Assembly: GCA_016711045.1 (NCBI GenBank)
Contig: JADJTT010000001.1
Span: 558,001 to 622,000 of the forward strand
DNA from: Saprospirales bacterium
Lineage (GTDB): Bacteria; Bacteroidota; Bacteroidia; Chitinophagales; Saprospiraceae
Length of the DNA stretch: 64,000 nucleotides
Direction of reading: 5' to 3'
Position numbers and translations under genes: made by a program. Shown piece by piece: positions 43,574 to 52,974 of this stretch. How positions within the stretch are numbered: the stretch's first letter is position 1; each line of letters starts with the position of its first letter. A model generated the notes under the pieces. That model was not told the origin of the DNA. It searched no databases and was given only the letters and a program-made list of their open reading frames with translations.

Positions 43574-45058
43574 ATGAATGTCCGCTTTTTCCTTCTCTTT
43601 GCCACATTGTTCTCCCTGCCCGTTTTCGGGGTCTTTTCGCAGGGGAAGTATGACAATGTCTGGGTAATCGGGCATGGAGGAGAAGGGATGATCTTCGATT
43701 TTTCTGCTGGCCCACCTACGATCTCCCCTGCCGATTTAGACATCTACCACTATTCCGCCAATGCCAGCATTTGTGATTCCACGGGCAATTTGCTTTTCTA
43801 TACAAATGGCGTTTACATCGCCGATTCGACCCATCAGCCGATGGAGAATAGCTTCATTGATTTGGGGTTATTGACGGGTAGTCCAAATGGAGGCGTCAAT
43901 ACTCCACAAATCGTTTTGATTCTTCCTCAACCGGGAAACCCCGGCATCTACTATCTTCTTTATAAAGCCCTCTATTACGTAACCCCTCAATCCTTTGGTT
44001 CGAAATTTTACTACTCTATAATCGATATGTCTTTGAACAGTGGGTTGGGAGGTGTTCTTGAGAAAGACCATTTGGTTATGGAAGGAGTTTATTTGCATTG
44101 GGGACAAATAACGGCTTGCAGGCATGCAAATGGAAGAGACTGGTGGATACTTCTTGCCGAAGCCAACACCAATCGCTACTTTAAATTCATTTTGTCTCCC
44201 ACAGGATTAGAAGAGGGTGAAATACAAGAAATAGGCGCTGCTATTCCAATCGGTGTCGGCCAAGCTGTTTTTTCTCCTGACGGAACCAAATACACTCGAT
44301 TGGACCTGGTTGATTTGGAAACCGGAGGATTTATTGATATTTATGATTTTGACAGATGCCAAGGGCTATTGTCCAATCAAATCCAAATCCATTATATCGA
44401 CAGTTCCGGAGCGGGAGGCATGGCCTTTTCTCCCAATTCCAAGTTATTGTATGTTCCTTCTCAGAATCATATTTTCCAATACGACATGGAGGCCAGTGAC
44501 ATTCCAGCCTCCAAAGAGATTGTGGGGGTATACGATGGTTTCATGTCTCCATTCTGGGCGAGTTTTTACATGGCTCAATTGGCTCCCGACGGCAAGATCT
44601 ACGTCAACGCCCCCAATGGTGTAGATGTGATGCACGTCATCAACAACCCGAATGAACCAGGGTTGGCCTGCGATTTTGCCCAGCACAGCATAGAATTGCC
44701 CGCATACAATGCTTTTTCGCTTCCCAATTACCCTTATTTCAATTTAGGGGCTTTGGAGGGCAGTCCTTGTGATACCTTGGGGCCGACGCCGGTGGCAGAA
44801 GTTCCAGCGCCTGAATTTCAGGTCCGGCTGTTTCCCAATCCCGTCGAAGAAGACCTGCATTTTCATTTCAGTCAACCGCTGCAAGGAGGTGGCGTTTTAC
44901 GCATCTTCGACGCCATGGGCCGGGAGGTGCAGGAAGTGACTTTGCCGGCAGGGCAGCGGGAGGTGCAGGTGTGTTTTACCGCGCCGGCGGGGGTGTATTT
45001 TTATGAAATTGAGAATGGGGGTGGGGACCGGGTGACGGGGAGGTTGGTGAAAGGGTGA
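43574..45058 (+). CDS. T9SS type A beta-propeller-like protein
   Basis: A 494-aa secreted protein with a signal peptide (MNVRFFLLFATLFSLPVFG, cleaved near FSQ). The body has repeated blade-like units (CDSTGNLLFYTNGVYIAD; VFSPDGTKYTRLDLVD; MAFSPNSKLLYVPS; QLAPDGKIYVNAPNG), a pattern seen in Bacteroidota proteins with WD40-like propellers. The C-terminus is a T9SS type A CTD (VRLFPNPVEEDLHFHF ... RIFDAMGREVQEV ... PAGVYFYEI). Function is unknown. It stands alone between the two TA-like loci. The 195-bp upstream region has AATTACCCCGTAT twice. Confidence 0.85.
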   Translation: MNVRFFLLFATLFSLPVFGVFSQGKYDNVWVIGHGGEGMIFDFSAGPPTISPADLDIYHYSANASICDSTGNLLFYTNGVYIADSTHQPMENSFIDLGLLTGSPNGGVNTPQIVLILPQPGNPGIYYLLYKALYYVTPQSFGSKFYYSIIDMSLNSGLGGVLEKDHLVMEGVYLHWGQITACRHANGRDWWILLAEANTNRYFKFILSPTGLEEGEIQEIGAAIPIGVGQAVFSPDGTKYTRLDLVDLETGGFIDIYDFDRCQGLLSNQIQIHYIDSSGAGGMAFSPNSKLLYVPSQNHIFQYDMEASDIPASKEIVGVYDGFMSPFWASFYMAQLAPDGKIYVNAPNGVDVMHVINNPNEPGLACDFAQHSIELPAYNAFSLPNYPYFNLGALEGSPCDTLGPTPVAEVPAPEFQVRLFPNPVEEDLHFHFSQPLQGGGVLRIFDAMGREVQEVTLPAGQREVQVCFTAPAGVYFYEIENGGGDRVTGRLVKG

Positions 45059-45146
45059 CAAGCAGGAAGTGATGGAAAAAAGATATGGTTCAGATTTCGA
45101 ACTAAAATGGTTCAATATTCGTTCTTCATAAAAATATTGGGCTTTT

Positions 45147-45398
45147 ATGAAATCCATCACCATCCACAACATCGATGCCGACCTGGCCAGGTCCATTGAA
45201 GCGCTGGCCGCTTCTACAGGCCTGAGTCAGAATAAAGTAGTAAAGAAATTGCTTCGCAAAGCGTTGGGGCTGGAGACGCCACAGAAGCCCCGAGCCGATT
45301 TTTCCGCCTTTTGCGGAGTCTGGTCGAAAGAAGAAACCGACGAATTCGAGGAGGCCATGAAGGATTTTGAGCAGATCGACAAAGACCTCTGGGAATGA
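45147..45398 (+). CDS. vapB: VapB-like ribbon-helix-helix antitoxin
   Basis: An 83-aa protein. Residues 1-40 (MKSITIHNIDADLARSIEAL, STGLSQNKVVKKLLRKALG) form a ribbon-helix-helix DNA-binding domain. The acidic C-terminal tail (SKEETDEFEEAMKDFEQIDKDLWE) is the toxin-binding arm, the last Trp-Glu probably entering the PIN groove. It should neutralise VapC and repress its own operon. It overlaps vapC by ATGA. Confidence 0.85.
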   Translation: MKSITIHNIDADLARSIEALAASTGLSQNKVVKKLLRKALGLETPQKPRADFSAFCGVWSKEETDEFEEAMKDFEQIDKDLWE

Positions 45399-45790
45399 AA
45401 AAGATCGTACTCGACACCAGCGCCTACAGCCGCCTGATGCAGGGCGAAAAGCGCGTAGAACAAGCCCTGAATGAAGCCGACAAGATCTACATTCCCCTAT
45501 TCGTGGTTGCGGAGCTCCTTCTCGGCTTCAAAAACGGGGACCGTGAGGCGGAGAACCGGGCAATTCTGGAAAAATTCGAATCCATGCCCACCGTCGAGCG
45601 GCTTTTCCCCACCGATGAGACGATCGAGATCTTCAGCGATATTTTTTCAAGCCTGAAAAAGGCGGGCAAGCCCATCCCCGTCCACGACATCTGGATCGCC
45701 GCCCTGGCCATCGAGACAGGAAGCATGCTCGTGCATTTTGACAAGCATTTTGAGGAGGTGGAGAAAGCCCGGCTTTGGGGAAAAGAATAG
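45395..45790 (+). CDS. vapC: VapC-like PIN-domain ribonuclease toxin
   Basis: A 131-aa PIN-domain endoribonuclease. Acidic residues are in place: D7 (VLDTSAYSRL), E40 (VVAELLLGF), D98-type Asp in HDIWIAALAIE, and the final acidic HFDKHFEEVE. Its expected target is RNA, typically tRNA or rRNA. The 3' third is duplicated as a remnant at 42516-42692. It ends 6 bp from the convergent helicase-nuclease stop. Confidence 0.9.
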   Translation: MKKIVLDTSAYSRLMQGEKRVEQALNEADKIYIPLFVVAELLLGFKNGDREAENRAILEKFESMPTVERLFPTDETIEIFSDIFSSLKKAGKPIPVHDIWIAALAIETGSMLVHFDKHFEEVEKARLWGKE

Positions 45791-45796
45791 CCCCCC

Positions 45797-48700
45797 TCAC
45801 CCATCATCCAACGCCTCCTCCTCCCTATTCGACAAGTCCGCCCAAACCGCGTTCTCTTTGGCGAAACGGCACCAGTTGCAGTCAGGCTCGCCACAGCCTT
45901 GGTAGAAGTCCTGTTGCTGGATTTTTTTATAGGTGTCGACGATCAATTTGCGCATGTCTTCCAGTTGATCAGCCTCGAAGCGAATTTCCGGTTCTACGAA
46001 CTGCCCCTTATTGTCGGGGTTAACAAAGCTGAGGGCCGTACTTTTTACCACATAGTTGCCCTGCCTCGAAGCATGGAATAGCAGCTGATAAAATGCCATT
46101 TGCCGCCAATACAGACTGCCCATCGGTTCCCGATCAGTGGGGCCCTGCCATTTTTTTGAATCGGGCTTCCCGGTCTTATAATCCACCAACCGCACGGTAG
46201 CGGCATCCAGGTATTCCACCTTGTCGATCTTTCCTTGAATAGGCACGCCGTCTAACTCGATTTGGCGGAGGGTAAGCTCAATGCGTACTTCTGTAACCCA
46301 TTTTTTTACATGCTGTTTGGCATAGGCCAATAAGTGCTGCTTGCCCAGTTCGAGTCGATGCTGAAAGTCTTCCGGGGGAATGAACGCCCGAAGTGTGCCC
46401 CACTCCGCTTCAAACAAGGCAGCGAGCACAGCTGGTGAGGGAAATAGCTTTTCTGTGCTGGCTCGCATCCGGTTGAAATAGGTTTGCAACGCCCGGTGCA
46501 CCGCCGTACCGTAAAGCCCATGCACACTCTCCAGTTGAGGTACTTGCAAAATGTATTCGTAGAAAAAGCTCAACGAACAACGCAGGTAGGTATTGAGGGC
46601 CGAGACGCTGAGCTGGAATCCCTCGAGACGGGCTTCGACTTCCTCGTGGTCCATCGGAGGGATGGCAGGTTTTTCGCGGGTTTCGCGGAGCAAAAGTTCT
46701 TCCATTTTCAGGACCAGCTCGGCGGGGGCTTGCTTTTCTTCGGGCACGAGTCCGCTTTCGATCAGTTCGTCGACAAACTGGGCATGGGCTTGCTCTTTGC
46801 CCTGTTCGTTGGTGCGACTAAAAGAGATATGCAGTCCTTTCCGGGCCCGGGTGATCGACACGTAAAACAGGCGGCGCCGGGCCTCCAACGCATCTTCTTC
46901 CCCTGAAAAAGTAAGCGTATCGGGGAAGGAAAAACGGTAGGAGCCATGGTTGCTTCGAGGCTCCCAGTAGTTGGCAACGGTGTCGAGCAGGAAGACGTAA
47001 TCGAACTCCAGGCCTTTGGCGCTGTGCGCGGTGAGCAGGTTGACGCCTTTTTCAACGGTAGCCGGTTGCCGGAGTTCCAGGGACAGCCCATTGGCATCCA
47101 TTTTTCGAAGTGTCATCAAAAACCCCTCCACCGTCAGGCGCGGATTGCGGATGGTTTCTTCCCGGGCAAATGCCATCAGGGTGTAGGCCGCCTGGAGCAG
47201 GGTGTCGCGCTCCGCGTGGTTCAGGATATAATTCAAAATGCCTGCGCGCGTAAACAACGCTTCCAGCGTCGCAGGCAAGGGCCAATTGGGAATGCGTTGG
47301 AAAAAATCATCCATTAAAAGGGTACACCGCTCGATCGCTGCCCGGTCAGTCTCCCCACAATCGGCAATCGCCTGCGGATCGCGCAGCAAGTCGCGCCAGG
47401 GTATCCGCGCAAGTTTACCTTCTGCGGTCTCTTGCCTTTGGCGTTTCGACAAGCTGGCCAGTCCTTCGGGAGAGATGCCCCAATAGCCGTCGTGGAGCAA
47501 GGGAAAAAGCATAGCTTCTCCGCTGTAGGGCTCTCGTTCTTCCGCGTAGAAATATTCCAACAAACGCCGGATCTGCCGGATCAGGGTCAGGTCCAAAATA
47601 TTGACTTTCCGTTTTACCTGATAAGGGATACCCCGCTTGCCGAGCAAATTGCGAAGCCATTCGCCCTGCCGGTGTTGCGGGTAAATAAACGCGATCTCCT
47701 CCAACGGCACGCCGGCATCCCGGAGCGTTTCGATTTGCAGGATCAGATCCGCCAGTTCGTGCATGGGGTTGGGATAGCTGGCCAATACGGGTTTCACCTT
47801 CAAGCCCACCATATCTTCGTGCGCTGCGATAAGTCGCTTTTCGAGCCCCAATCCATTCAGGACATTGATGATCCGGTTTTCATTGCGTTCCACGAGAAAA
47901 TGCGCGGCATCCAGGATACCCTGCGCAGACCGGTAGTTTTCCTCCAGCACGATCACTTCCACCTCCGGATAGGCCTGGTAAAAATCGACCAGGTTCTTGA
48001 GTCGTGCCCCCTGAAATTCGTAGATAGACTGGTCGTCGTCGCCCACGATGAAGATATTCGGTGAATCCCAAAATTCGAGCAGGTGTTGGAGCACGGCATG
48101 TTGGGCGCCATTGGTGTCCTGGTATTCATCGACCAGGAAATACAGGTAACGTTCCTGGTATTGGCGGAGCAGGAAGGGATATTTTTCAAACGCATCCAGC
48201 ACCCACAAGATCATATCGTCGTAGTCATATCGACGTCGCTCCCGCATGCGCGCCTGAAAGTTCGGGTACAATTGCACGCCTGCCTGGAGTCTTTTCATGC
48301 GCTCTACCTCCGCCTGGTAGTCTACCTCTTTCAGGTCTCCTTTTTGATGGGTGCGGGTATTTCGCTTATAGATATACTTTTCACGGTTGGGAAGATCTTG
48401 CACATATTGCCCGATCATTTCCTGTACATATTCAGCCGACCAGTTTTCTCCTTTTATTCGTTGAAAAAGGTCGGATAGTTGCTGTTCGTAATGAAAGGGA
48501 TTGGCGATCTGACTTTTTAGCAGGTGGTCGGCAGGCAACTCCTCGATCAGTTCGCGGATGAGCTCGATGCGTTCCAGTTCGGTGATCGGTTCGAGATCCT
48601 GATGGCCAAAAAGCTCGAGGTTATCCTGGATGATCGTGTTGCAAAAAGAGTGAAACGTATAGATGTGCACCCGGTGCGCTTCCGGGCCGATCCATTCGAG

Positions 48701-48943
48701 GAGGCGCTTGCGCATGGCCCGTACGCCGGCATCGGTAAAAGTCAGGCAGAGGATATTTGGGGCCTGGGTATCTGTTTCGAGGAGAATGCGACCGATACGG
48801 GCCGCGAGGATATGGGTTTTGCCCGTTCCCGGGCCGGCAATGACCAGCACGGGGCCATCGATGAGGTCTACTGCCTTTCGCTGTGCGTCATTTAGCTTGT
48901 CGATTTCCCGGAGGAAGCGTTCATTATAGGTTCGGGGTTCCAT
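45797..48943 (-). CDS. UvrD/PcrA-type helicase fused to an Fe-S PD-(D/E)XK nuclease
   Basis: A 1048-aa SF1A enzyme. Walker A is IAGPGTGKTHILAARI (K42), motif II is VDEYQDTN, QSIYEFQGA is motif III, and TAHSAKGLEFDYVF and VSITRARK are motifs V and VI. From about residue 770 comes a RecB/AddB-like nuclease: an isolated Cys (RCSLSFFYEYI), GTAVHRALQTYF, GKIDKVEY...VDYKTGK (the catalytic D...ExK-type segment), and a terminal CGEPDCNWCRF. The four Cys match the AddB/Cas4 iron-sulfur clasp. It probably processes DNA ends like AddAB/AdnAB in one chain. It lies 21 bp after dnaX on the same strand. Confidence 0.88.
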   Translation of the reverse strand: MEPRTYNERFLREIDKLNDAQRKAVDLIDGPVLVIAGPGTGKTHILAARIGRILLETDTQAPNILCLTFTDAGVRAMRKRLLEWIGPEAHRVHIYTFHSFCNTIIQDNLELFGHQDLEPITELERIELIRELIEELPADHLLKSQIANPFHYEQQLSDLFQRIKGENWSAEYVQEMIGQYVQDLPNREKYIYKRNTRTHQKGDLKEVDYQAEVERMKRLQAGVQLYPNFQARMRERRRYDYDDMILWVLDAFEKYPFLLRQYQERYLYFLVDEYQDTNGAQHAVLQHLLEFWDSPNIFIVGDDDQSIYEFQGARLKNLVDFYQAYPEVEVIVLEENYRSAQGILDAAHFLVERNENRIINVLNGLGLEKRLIAAHEDMVGLKVKPVLASYPNPMHELADLILQIETLRDAGVPLEEIAFIYPQHRQGEWLRNLLGKRGIPYQVKRKVNILDLTLIRQIRRLLEYFYAEEREPYSGEAMLFPLLHDGYWGISPEGLASLSKRQRQETAEGKLARIPWRDLLRDPQAIADCGETDRAAIERCTLLMDDFFQRIPNWPLPATLEALFTRAGILNYILNHAERDTLLQAAYTLMAFAREETIRNPRLTVEGFLMTLRKMDANGLSLELRQPATVEKGVNLLTAHSAKGLEFDYVFLLDTVANYWEPRSNHGSYRFSFPDTLTFSGEEDALEARRRLFYVSITRARKGLHISFSRTNEQGKEQAHAQFVDELIESGLVPEEKQAPAELVLKMEELLLRETREKPAIPPMDHEEVEARLEGFQLSVSALNTYLRCSLSFFYEYILQVPQLESVHGLYGTAVHRALQTYFNRMRASTEKLFPSPAVLAALFEAEWGTLRAFIPPEDFQHRLELGKQHLLAYAKQHVKKWVTEVRIELTLRQIELDGVPIQGKIDKVEYLDAATVRLVDYKTGKPDSKKWQGPTDREPMGSLYWRQMAFYQLLFHASRQGNYVVKSTALSFVNPDNKGQFVEPEIRFEADQLEDMRKLIVDTYKKIQQQDFYQGCGEPDCNWCRFAKENAVWADLSNREEEALDDG

Positions 48944-48964
48944 AGGCAGGCAGTAGCGTGACCA

Positions 48965-50704
48965 TTATTCTCCGTCCGGTTGCAGGTCGAGGCGTTCGCG
49001 CATTTTGGCAAGGAGCGGGTTGGCTTCCTTCATTTGCGCATATTTCTCTTTGGTAGTCAGCGGTTTTTTTCGGGGCGGCGGCGCTTTCGCTTTCCGTTTA
49101 CTCTCATCTACCCGGATCTCCCATACCATAGAGGGGAACTCAAATGTCTTTCGCAAGTGCTCCATCATTCCCTTCTCCTCCCGGAGGGCATTTTCAGCAA
49201 AACTGGACCCTACGGTGGCGATCAGTTTTCCGTCTTCGAGCGCCAGGTCAGTGGTTTTGATCACGCTTCGTATTGATTCGGACTGCACCGTATCCATGTA
49301 TTGACCCCAGGCGGCCTGTACTTCTTCCAATTCGAGTTCCACATCGCCCCGGTCGGCCTGGGCTGGAAGGCTTACTTTCCCTTTTAACGCATGTAAATTG
49401 GTGGTGAGCCGAGGTGTATCAAAAGAGGAGGACTTTTTGGGTTCTTCTTTTGGTGGCTCCGAGGTTTCTCTTTCCGGCTCCGGGACTTTCTTTTCTTCCG
49501 AAGCAGGCGGAACGGGGGGAGTTGGCGCAGAAACAGGGGCGCTTACGTCAGCCTTTTTTTTTTCCGGAGTTTCTGATGGCTGCATCGGTATACCGCTGGC
49601 CAACGACACGGCTCGCTGGATATAGGTCATTTTGATGAGGGCCATTTCAACGTGCAGGCGCCGGTTTCGGGCAGATTTAAACTCCACATCGCAATCATTG
49701 GCAATCTGAAGGGCTGTCAACAGAAAGGAAGGAGGAGATTGCTGCGCCTGCTTGGCATAACGTGCCTGGAGGGTTTCCACCAATTCGAGCAGGGGCAGCG
49801 TCGCCGGATCCTGGCACATCAGCAAATTACGCAGGTGCTCAGCCAATCCGTTGATGAACAGGTCGCCGTCGAACCCCTTGCGAAGCACATCGTCAAAGAG
49901 CAGCATAATGGTAGGCAGGTCTTCTGTCAGCAAGGCGTCAACTGCCCGAAAATAGTAGTCGTAATCCAGCACATTGAGGTTGGCGATCACATCCTCGTAG
50001 ATGAGTTCCTTGCCGGAAAAGCTCACGATCCGGTCGAAGATGGAGAGCGCATCGCGAAGAGCCCCATCCGCTTTTTGGGCGATAATATGCAGGGCTTCGG
50101 GAGCAGCTTTTATGCCTTCCGTTTTGCAAATCCCCTGCAGGTGCTTCACCATGTCGGGCACCTGAATCCGTTTGAAGTCGTAGATCTGGCAGCGTGACAG
50201 GATGGTGGGGATGATCTTGTGTTTTTCGGTGGTCGCCAGAATGAAAATGGCGTAGGGCGGCGGCTCTTCCAACGTTTTCAGAAATGCGTTGAACGCCGAC
50301 TGCGAGAGCATGTGTACCTCGTCGATGATAAACACCTTGTACTTCCCTTGCTGCGGCTGAAAGCGCACCTGCTCGATGAGGGTCCGGATGTGTTCGACGC
50401 TGTTGTTGGACGCTGCGTCGAGTTCGATGATATTGAAAGAGGCGTTTTCGTGGAAAGACTTACAGTTGTCGCATACGTTACAAGGCTCGAAATCGGCCGT
50501 TACGTTTTGACAGTTGAGTACTTTGGCCAGGATGCGGGCGCAGGTCGTTTTACCTACCCCCCGCGGACCGCAAAAAAGGAAGGCATGGGCCAAGTGATCG
50601 CTTTGCAAGGCGTTCTTCAGCGTTTGCGAAACGTGTCCCTGCCCCACTACGTCATCGAATCGGGTAGGTCTGTATTTGCGGGCGGATACGACGAAGTTGG
50701 TCAT
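48965..50704 (-). CDS. dnaX: DNA polymerase III subunits gamma/tau
   Basis: A 579-aa clamp loader. Walker A is FCGPRGVGKTTCARILAKVL (K52), with the Cys zinc module C65, C75, C78, C81. Then IIDEVHMLSQSAFNAFLKTLEEPP (in parts: IDEVHML, LKTLEEPP) and LSRCQIYDFKRI carry Walker B and sensor 1. The C-terminal part has a Pro/Glu-rich linker and a tau-like domain. The ATG at 50704 (MTNFVVSARKYRPTRF) is chosen over an upstream ATG at 50764, since homology starts there. It is divergent from exoA. Confidence 0.95.
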   Translation of the reverse strand: MTNFVVSARKYRPTRFDDVVGQGHVSQTLKNALQSDHLAHAFLFCGPRGVGKTTCARILAKVLNCQNVTADFEPCNVCDNCKSFHENASFNIIELDAASNNSVEHIRTLIEQVRFQPQQGKYKVFIIDEVHMLSQSAFNAFLKTLEEPPPYAIFILATTEKHKIIPTILSRCQIYDFKRIQVPDMVKHLQGICKTEGIKAAPEALHIIAQKADGALRDALSIFDRIVSFSGKELIYEDVIANLNVLDYDYYFRAVDALLTEDLPTIMLLFDDVLRKGFDGDLFINGLAEHLRNLLMCQDPATLPLLELVETLQARYAKQAQQSPPSFLLTALQIANDCDVEFKSARNRRLHVEMALIKMTYIQRAVSLASGIPMQPSETPEKKKADVSAPVSAPTPPVPPASEEKKVPEPERETSEPPKEEPKKSSSFDTPRLTTNLHALKGKVSLPAQADRGDVELELEEVQAAWGQYMDTVQSESIRSVIKTTDLALEDGKLIATVGSSFAENALREEKGMMEHLRKTFEFPSMVWEIRVDESKRKAKAPPPRKKPLTTKEKYAQMKEANPLLAKMRERLDLQPDGE

Positions 50705-50809
50705 GCTGGCTTTCAGTTCGTTGTGGGTAAAGGTACAAAAAAGTAGAGTGACCGGGTGACTCAAGTTTTATCTTTTATATTTACCCCCCATAATCCAATC
50801 CCCACTATT

Positions 50810-51580
50810 ATGCCACTAAAAATCATCTCCTACAACCTCAACGGTATCCGCTCCGCCCTGTCCAAAGGCTTTGCCGAATGGCTCTCCGAAAACCACTTCG
50901 ATATCGTCTGTGTCCAGGAAACCAAAGCGCAGCCGGACCAGATCGACCACTCCGTATTTGAATCGCTGGGTTATCACCATTGCTGGCACTCCGCAGAGAA
51001 AAAAGGATATAGCGGGGTAGCTACTTTTTCCAAAATAGCACCCGACAATATTATAGTCGGCTGCGGAGAACCCCGTTTCGATAGCGAAGGACGAATCTTG
51101 CGCACGGATTATGGTGATTTGACTGTACTCAATTGCTATTTCCCATCTGGCACCACCGGGGATGTGAGACAAGCAGTAAAGATGGAATTTCTGGATTATT
51201 TCTTCAATTGGGTACACGAGCTCAGGAAAGAACGCCCTAACCTGATCATCGTTGGCGACTACAACATCGCCCACCAGGAAATCGACATCCACGACCCTAA
51301 AGGCAATAAAAATTCTTCCGGATTCCTGCCTGAAGAACGGGCATGGATGACCCAGTGGTTTGACAGCAGCTTTATAGATGCTTTTCGATACAAGCATCCT
51401 GAAAAAGTGGAATACAGCTGGTGGACATTTCGGGCAGGCGCCCGTGGTAAAAACAAAGGCTGGCGGATCGACTATCAATCTGTCAGCGAACCTATCGCCA
51501 ACAAGATCCTCGATGCCGGGCAATACACCCAGGTGGTGCATTCAGATCACTGCCCGGTGTGGATGGAGATCGATTTATAA
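50810..51580 (+). CDS. xth: Exodeoxyribonuclease III / AP endonuclease
   Basis: A 256-aa endonuclease/exonuclease/phosphatase-fold enzyme. It opens at the ATG 50810 (MPLKIISYNLNGIRSALSKG, N for Mg2+ binding). VCVQETKAQ carries the metal Glu, VGDYNIAHQEIDI the catalytic Asp and Asn, WRIDY and HSDHCPV the C-terminal Asp-His pair. It removes AP sites in base excision repair. The upstream 54 bases also read in frame but match no family. The gene ends at a strong terminator shared with the convergent thioredoxin gene. Confidence 0.95.
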   Translation: MPLKIISYNLNGIRSALSKGFAEWLSENHFDIVCVQETKAQPDQIDHSVFESLGYHHCWHSAEKKGYSGVATFSKIAPDNIIVGCGEPRFDSEGRILRTDYGDLTVLNCYFPSGTTGDVRQAVKMEFLDYFFNWVHELRKERPNLIIVGDYNIAHQEIDIHDPKGNKNSSGFLPEERAWMTQWFDSSFIDAFRYKHPEKVEYSWWTFRAGARGKNKGWRIDYQSVSEPIANKILDAGQYTQVVHSDHCPVWMEIDL

Positions 51581-51615
51581 AAGAAAAAGCCGCGCTCTCG
51601 CGCGGCTTTTTCTTT
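51580..51615. terminator. Terminator between exoA/xth and the first thioredoxin gene
   Basis: AAAGAAAAAGCCGCGC and its complement are perfect 16-bp arms around TCTC, with A- and T-rich base. It works in both directions for the convergent genes. Confidence 0.9.
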
Positions 51616-52783
51616 AGAGACTGTTGATGTTTTTCAACAATTCTTGCGTGCCACTGGGGTCTTCCCCCAACTCTTTAGCGACCTTGATCGCTTCCTTTGC
51701 GGCTTTCTTCGCCTTTTTCTTGTCGCCCAGTTTGTAATATAGCGCAGCCACCGTATCGGTGTTATAATAGTTCTTCTCCATCTTCACCGACTTTTCAGCC
51801 CAACCCAATGCTACTTTAAGGTATTCCTCATTGTCCACCGTTTCATAAAACGACCAGGCTGCTTCGTTGAGAGGCTGCCAGCCTTCGGGCGGGTATTTCG
51901 TGTAGAGATCCACCGCCGTTTTGGCGTATTCATCCGTCATCTGCCGAACCAGGTAAAAATACATCTGGAATTCCAGGTTCATCCGCTCGGCATTTTCCGA
52001 ATCAAACTGCTGGAAGATCTCAGAAGCCCGCTCCATGTTTTCCGCCTCGTTCTCTTGCTCGTACAGGAGCGAACCAACGGCATTCATCACGCGGCCTGCG
52101 ACCTGTTCTTCCCCGAACTGGGTCTCAAAGTCAGACCGGTTGTCCAGGATATACGCAAACAACGGGGAGTCAACTTCTTCCGCAAAGCGGAAAATAAACT
52201 CGCGGGTTTTATCCGTCCCCCAATCCAATTGGGAATCCATATAGGCGCCCACTACTTCCTGATAGGAAGGATCCATCGCATCGGCCTTGGTCATGGCATA
52301 CTGAAAAAGGAAATCGGGTGACCGGTCGCCTTTCTCATAGCGGCGATCCATGCCGCCCATATTTTGGCTCTCGTCCTGTGCTACTGCGCCCAGGTCCAGA
52401 AAAGCGTCGCTGGCATGGTAGCCGACGGCGCGGTGCACCAGCTCTCCATCCCCATCAATGAACAAGAGGGTTGGATACGCCCGAACCTCATATTTTTGAG
52501 CCAGGGCAACGCCTTCCCCATGTTCCATATCCATTTTCACATTAATGAAGTGCTGGTTAAAGTAAGAACCAACGCTGCCGTCTGTAAATACATTTTTGGA
52601 CATCATTTTGCATGGCCCGCACCATTCTGCGTATGCGTCCATGAAAATGATCTTGCCTTCGCTGGAAGCTTTTTCTAAAATAGCCTCCCAGGAGCTATCA
52701 TTAAATTGGATGCCCTGAGCATTCAACTCCTGTTGTACCAACAAGAAGATCGGAAGAAGGAGGATGAAAAATTTGATTTTCAT
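51614..52783 (-). CDS. Exported thioredoxin-fold protein with helical repeat tail (paralog 1)
   Basis: 389 aa. A signal peptide (about 1-22, LLVQQELNAQ) is followed by a thioredoxin domain with DAYAEWCGPCKMM (C55, C58) and the cis-Pro in YEVRAYPTLLFID. Residues of about 140-389 are alpha-helical TPR-like repeats ending KKAKKAAKEAIKVAKELGEDP. The classical CGPC site suggests a periplasmic thiol-disulfide exchanger; the tail probably binds a partner. It is a paralog of the next gene, separated by a paired hairpin. Confidence 0.88.
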   Translation of the reverse strand: MKIKFFILLLPIFLLVQQELNAQGIQFNDSSWEAILEKASSEGKIIFMDAYAEWCGPCKMMSKNVFTDGSVGSYFNQHFINVKMDMEHGEGVALAQKYEVRAYPTLLFIDGDGELVHRAVGYHASDAFLDLGAVAQDESQNMGGMDRRYEKGDRSPDFLFQYAMTKADAMDPSYQEVVGAYMDSQLDWGTDKTREFIFRFAEEVDSPLFAYILDNRSDFETQFGEEQVAGRVMNAVGSLLYEQENEAENMERASEIFQQFDSENAERMNLEFQMYFYLVRQMTDEYAKTAVDLYTKYPPEGWQPLNEAAWSFYETVDNEEYLKVALGWAEKSVKMEKNYYNTDTVAALYYKLGDKKKAKKAAKEAIKVAKELGEDPSGTQELLKNINSL

Positions 52784-52814
52784 AATTTGAATTTAAGGTC
52801 TCGACATAATCAAT

Positions 52815-52886
52815 TTATAAACACTGTGGCCTGCGGCCGCAGTGTTTATAAGGATCTTTCGCCGTCTCCGGCGGCGAAAGATCCTT
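52815..52886. repeat. Solo paired-hairpin element between the two thioredoxin genes
   Basis: Hairpin 1: TTATAAACACTGTGGCC / GGCCGCAGTGTTTATAA (one T-G pair) with loop TGC. Hairpin 2: AAGGATCTTTCGCCG / CGGCGAAAGATCCTT with a 7-nt loop. The joint TTTATAAGGAT is the same as in the tandem array at 1569-1940, and the core GCGGCCGCAG resembles the array's hairpin B. The rest of the stems differ. Confidence 0.85.
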
Positions 52887-52974
52887 AATTAATCTTGTCC
52901 AAGCGCTGAATACACGCTAAATTATATGAATTAATGAAGGAGGCATCCCCTCCTTCGTTAGTAAAGTTTCTTTT

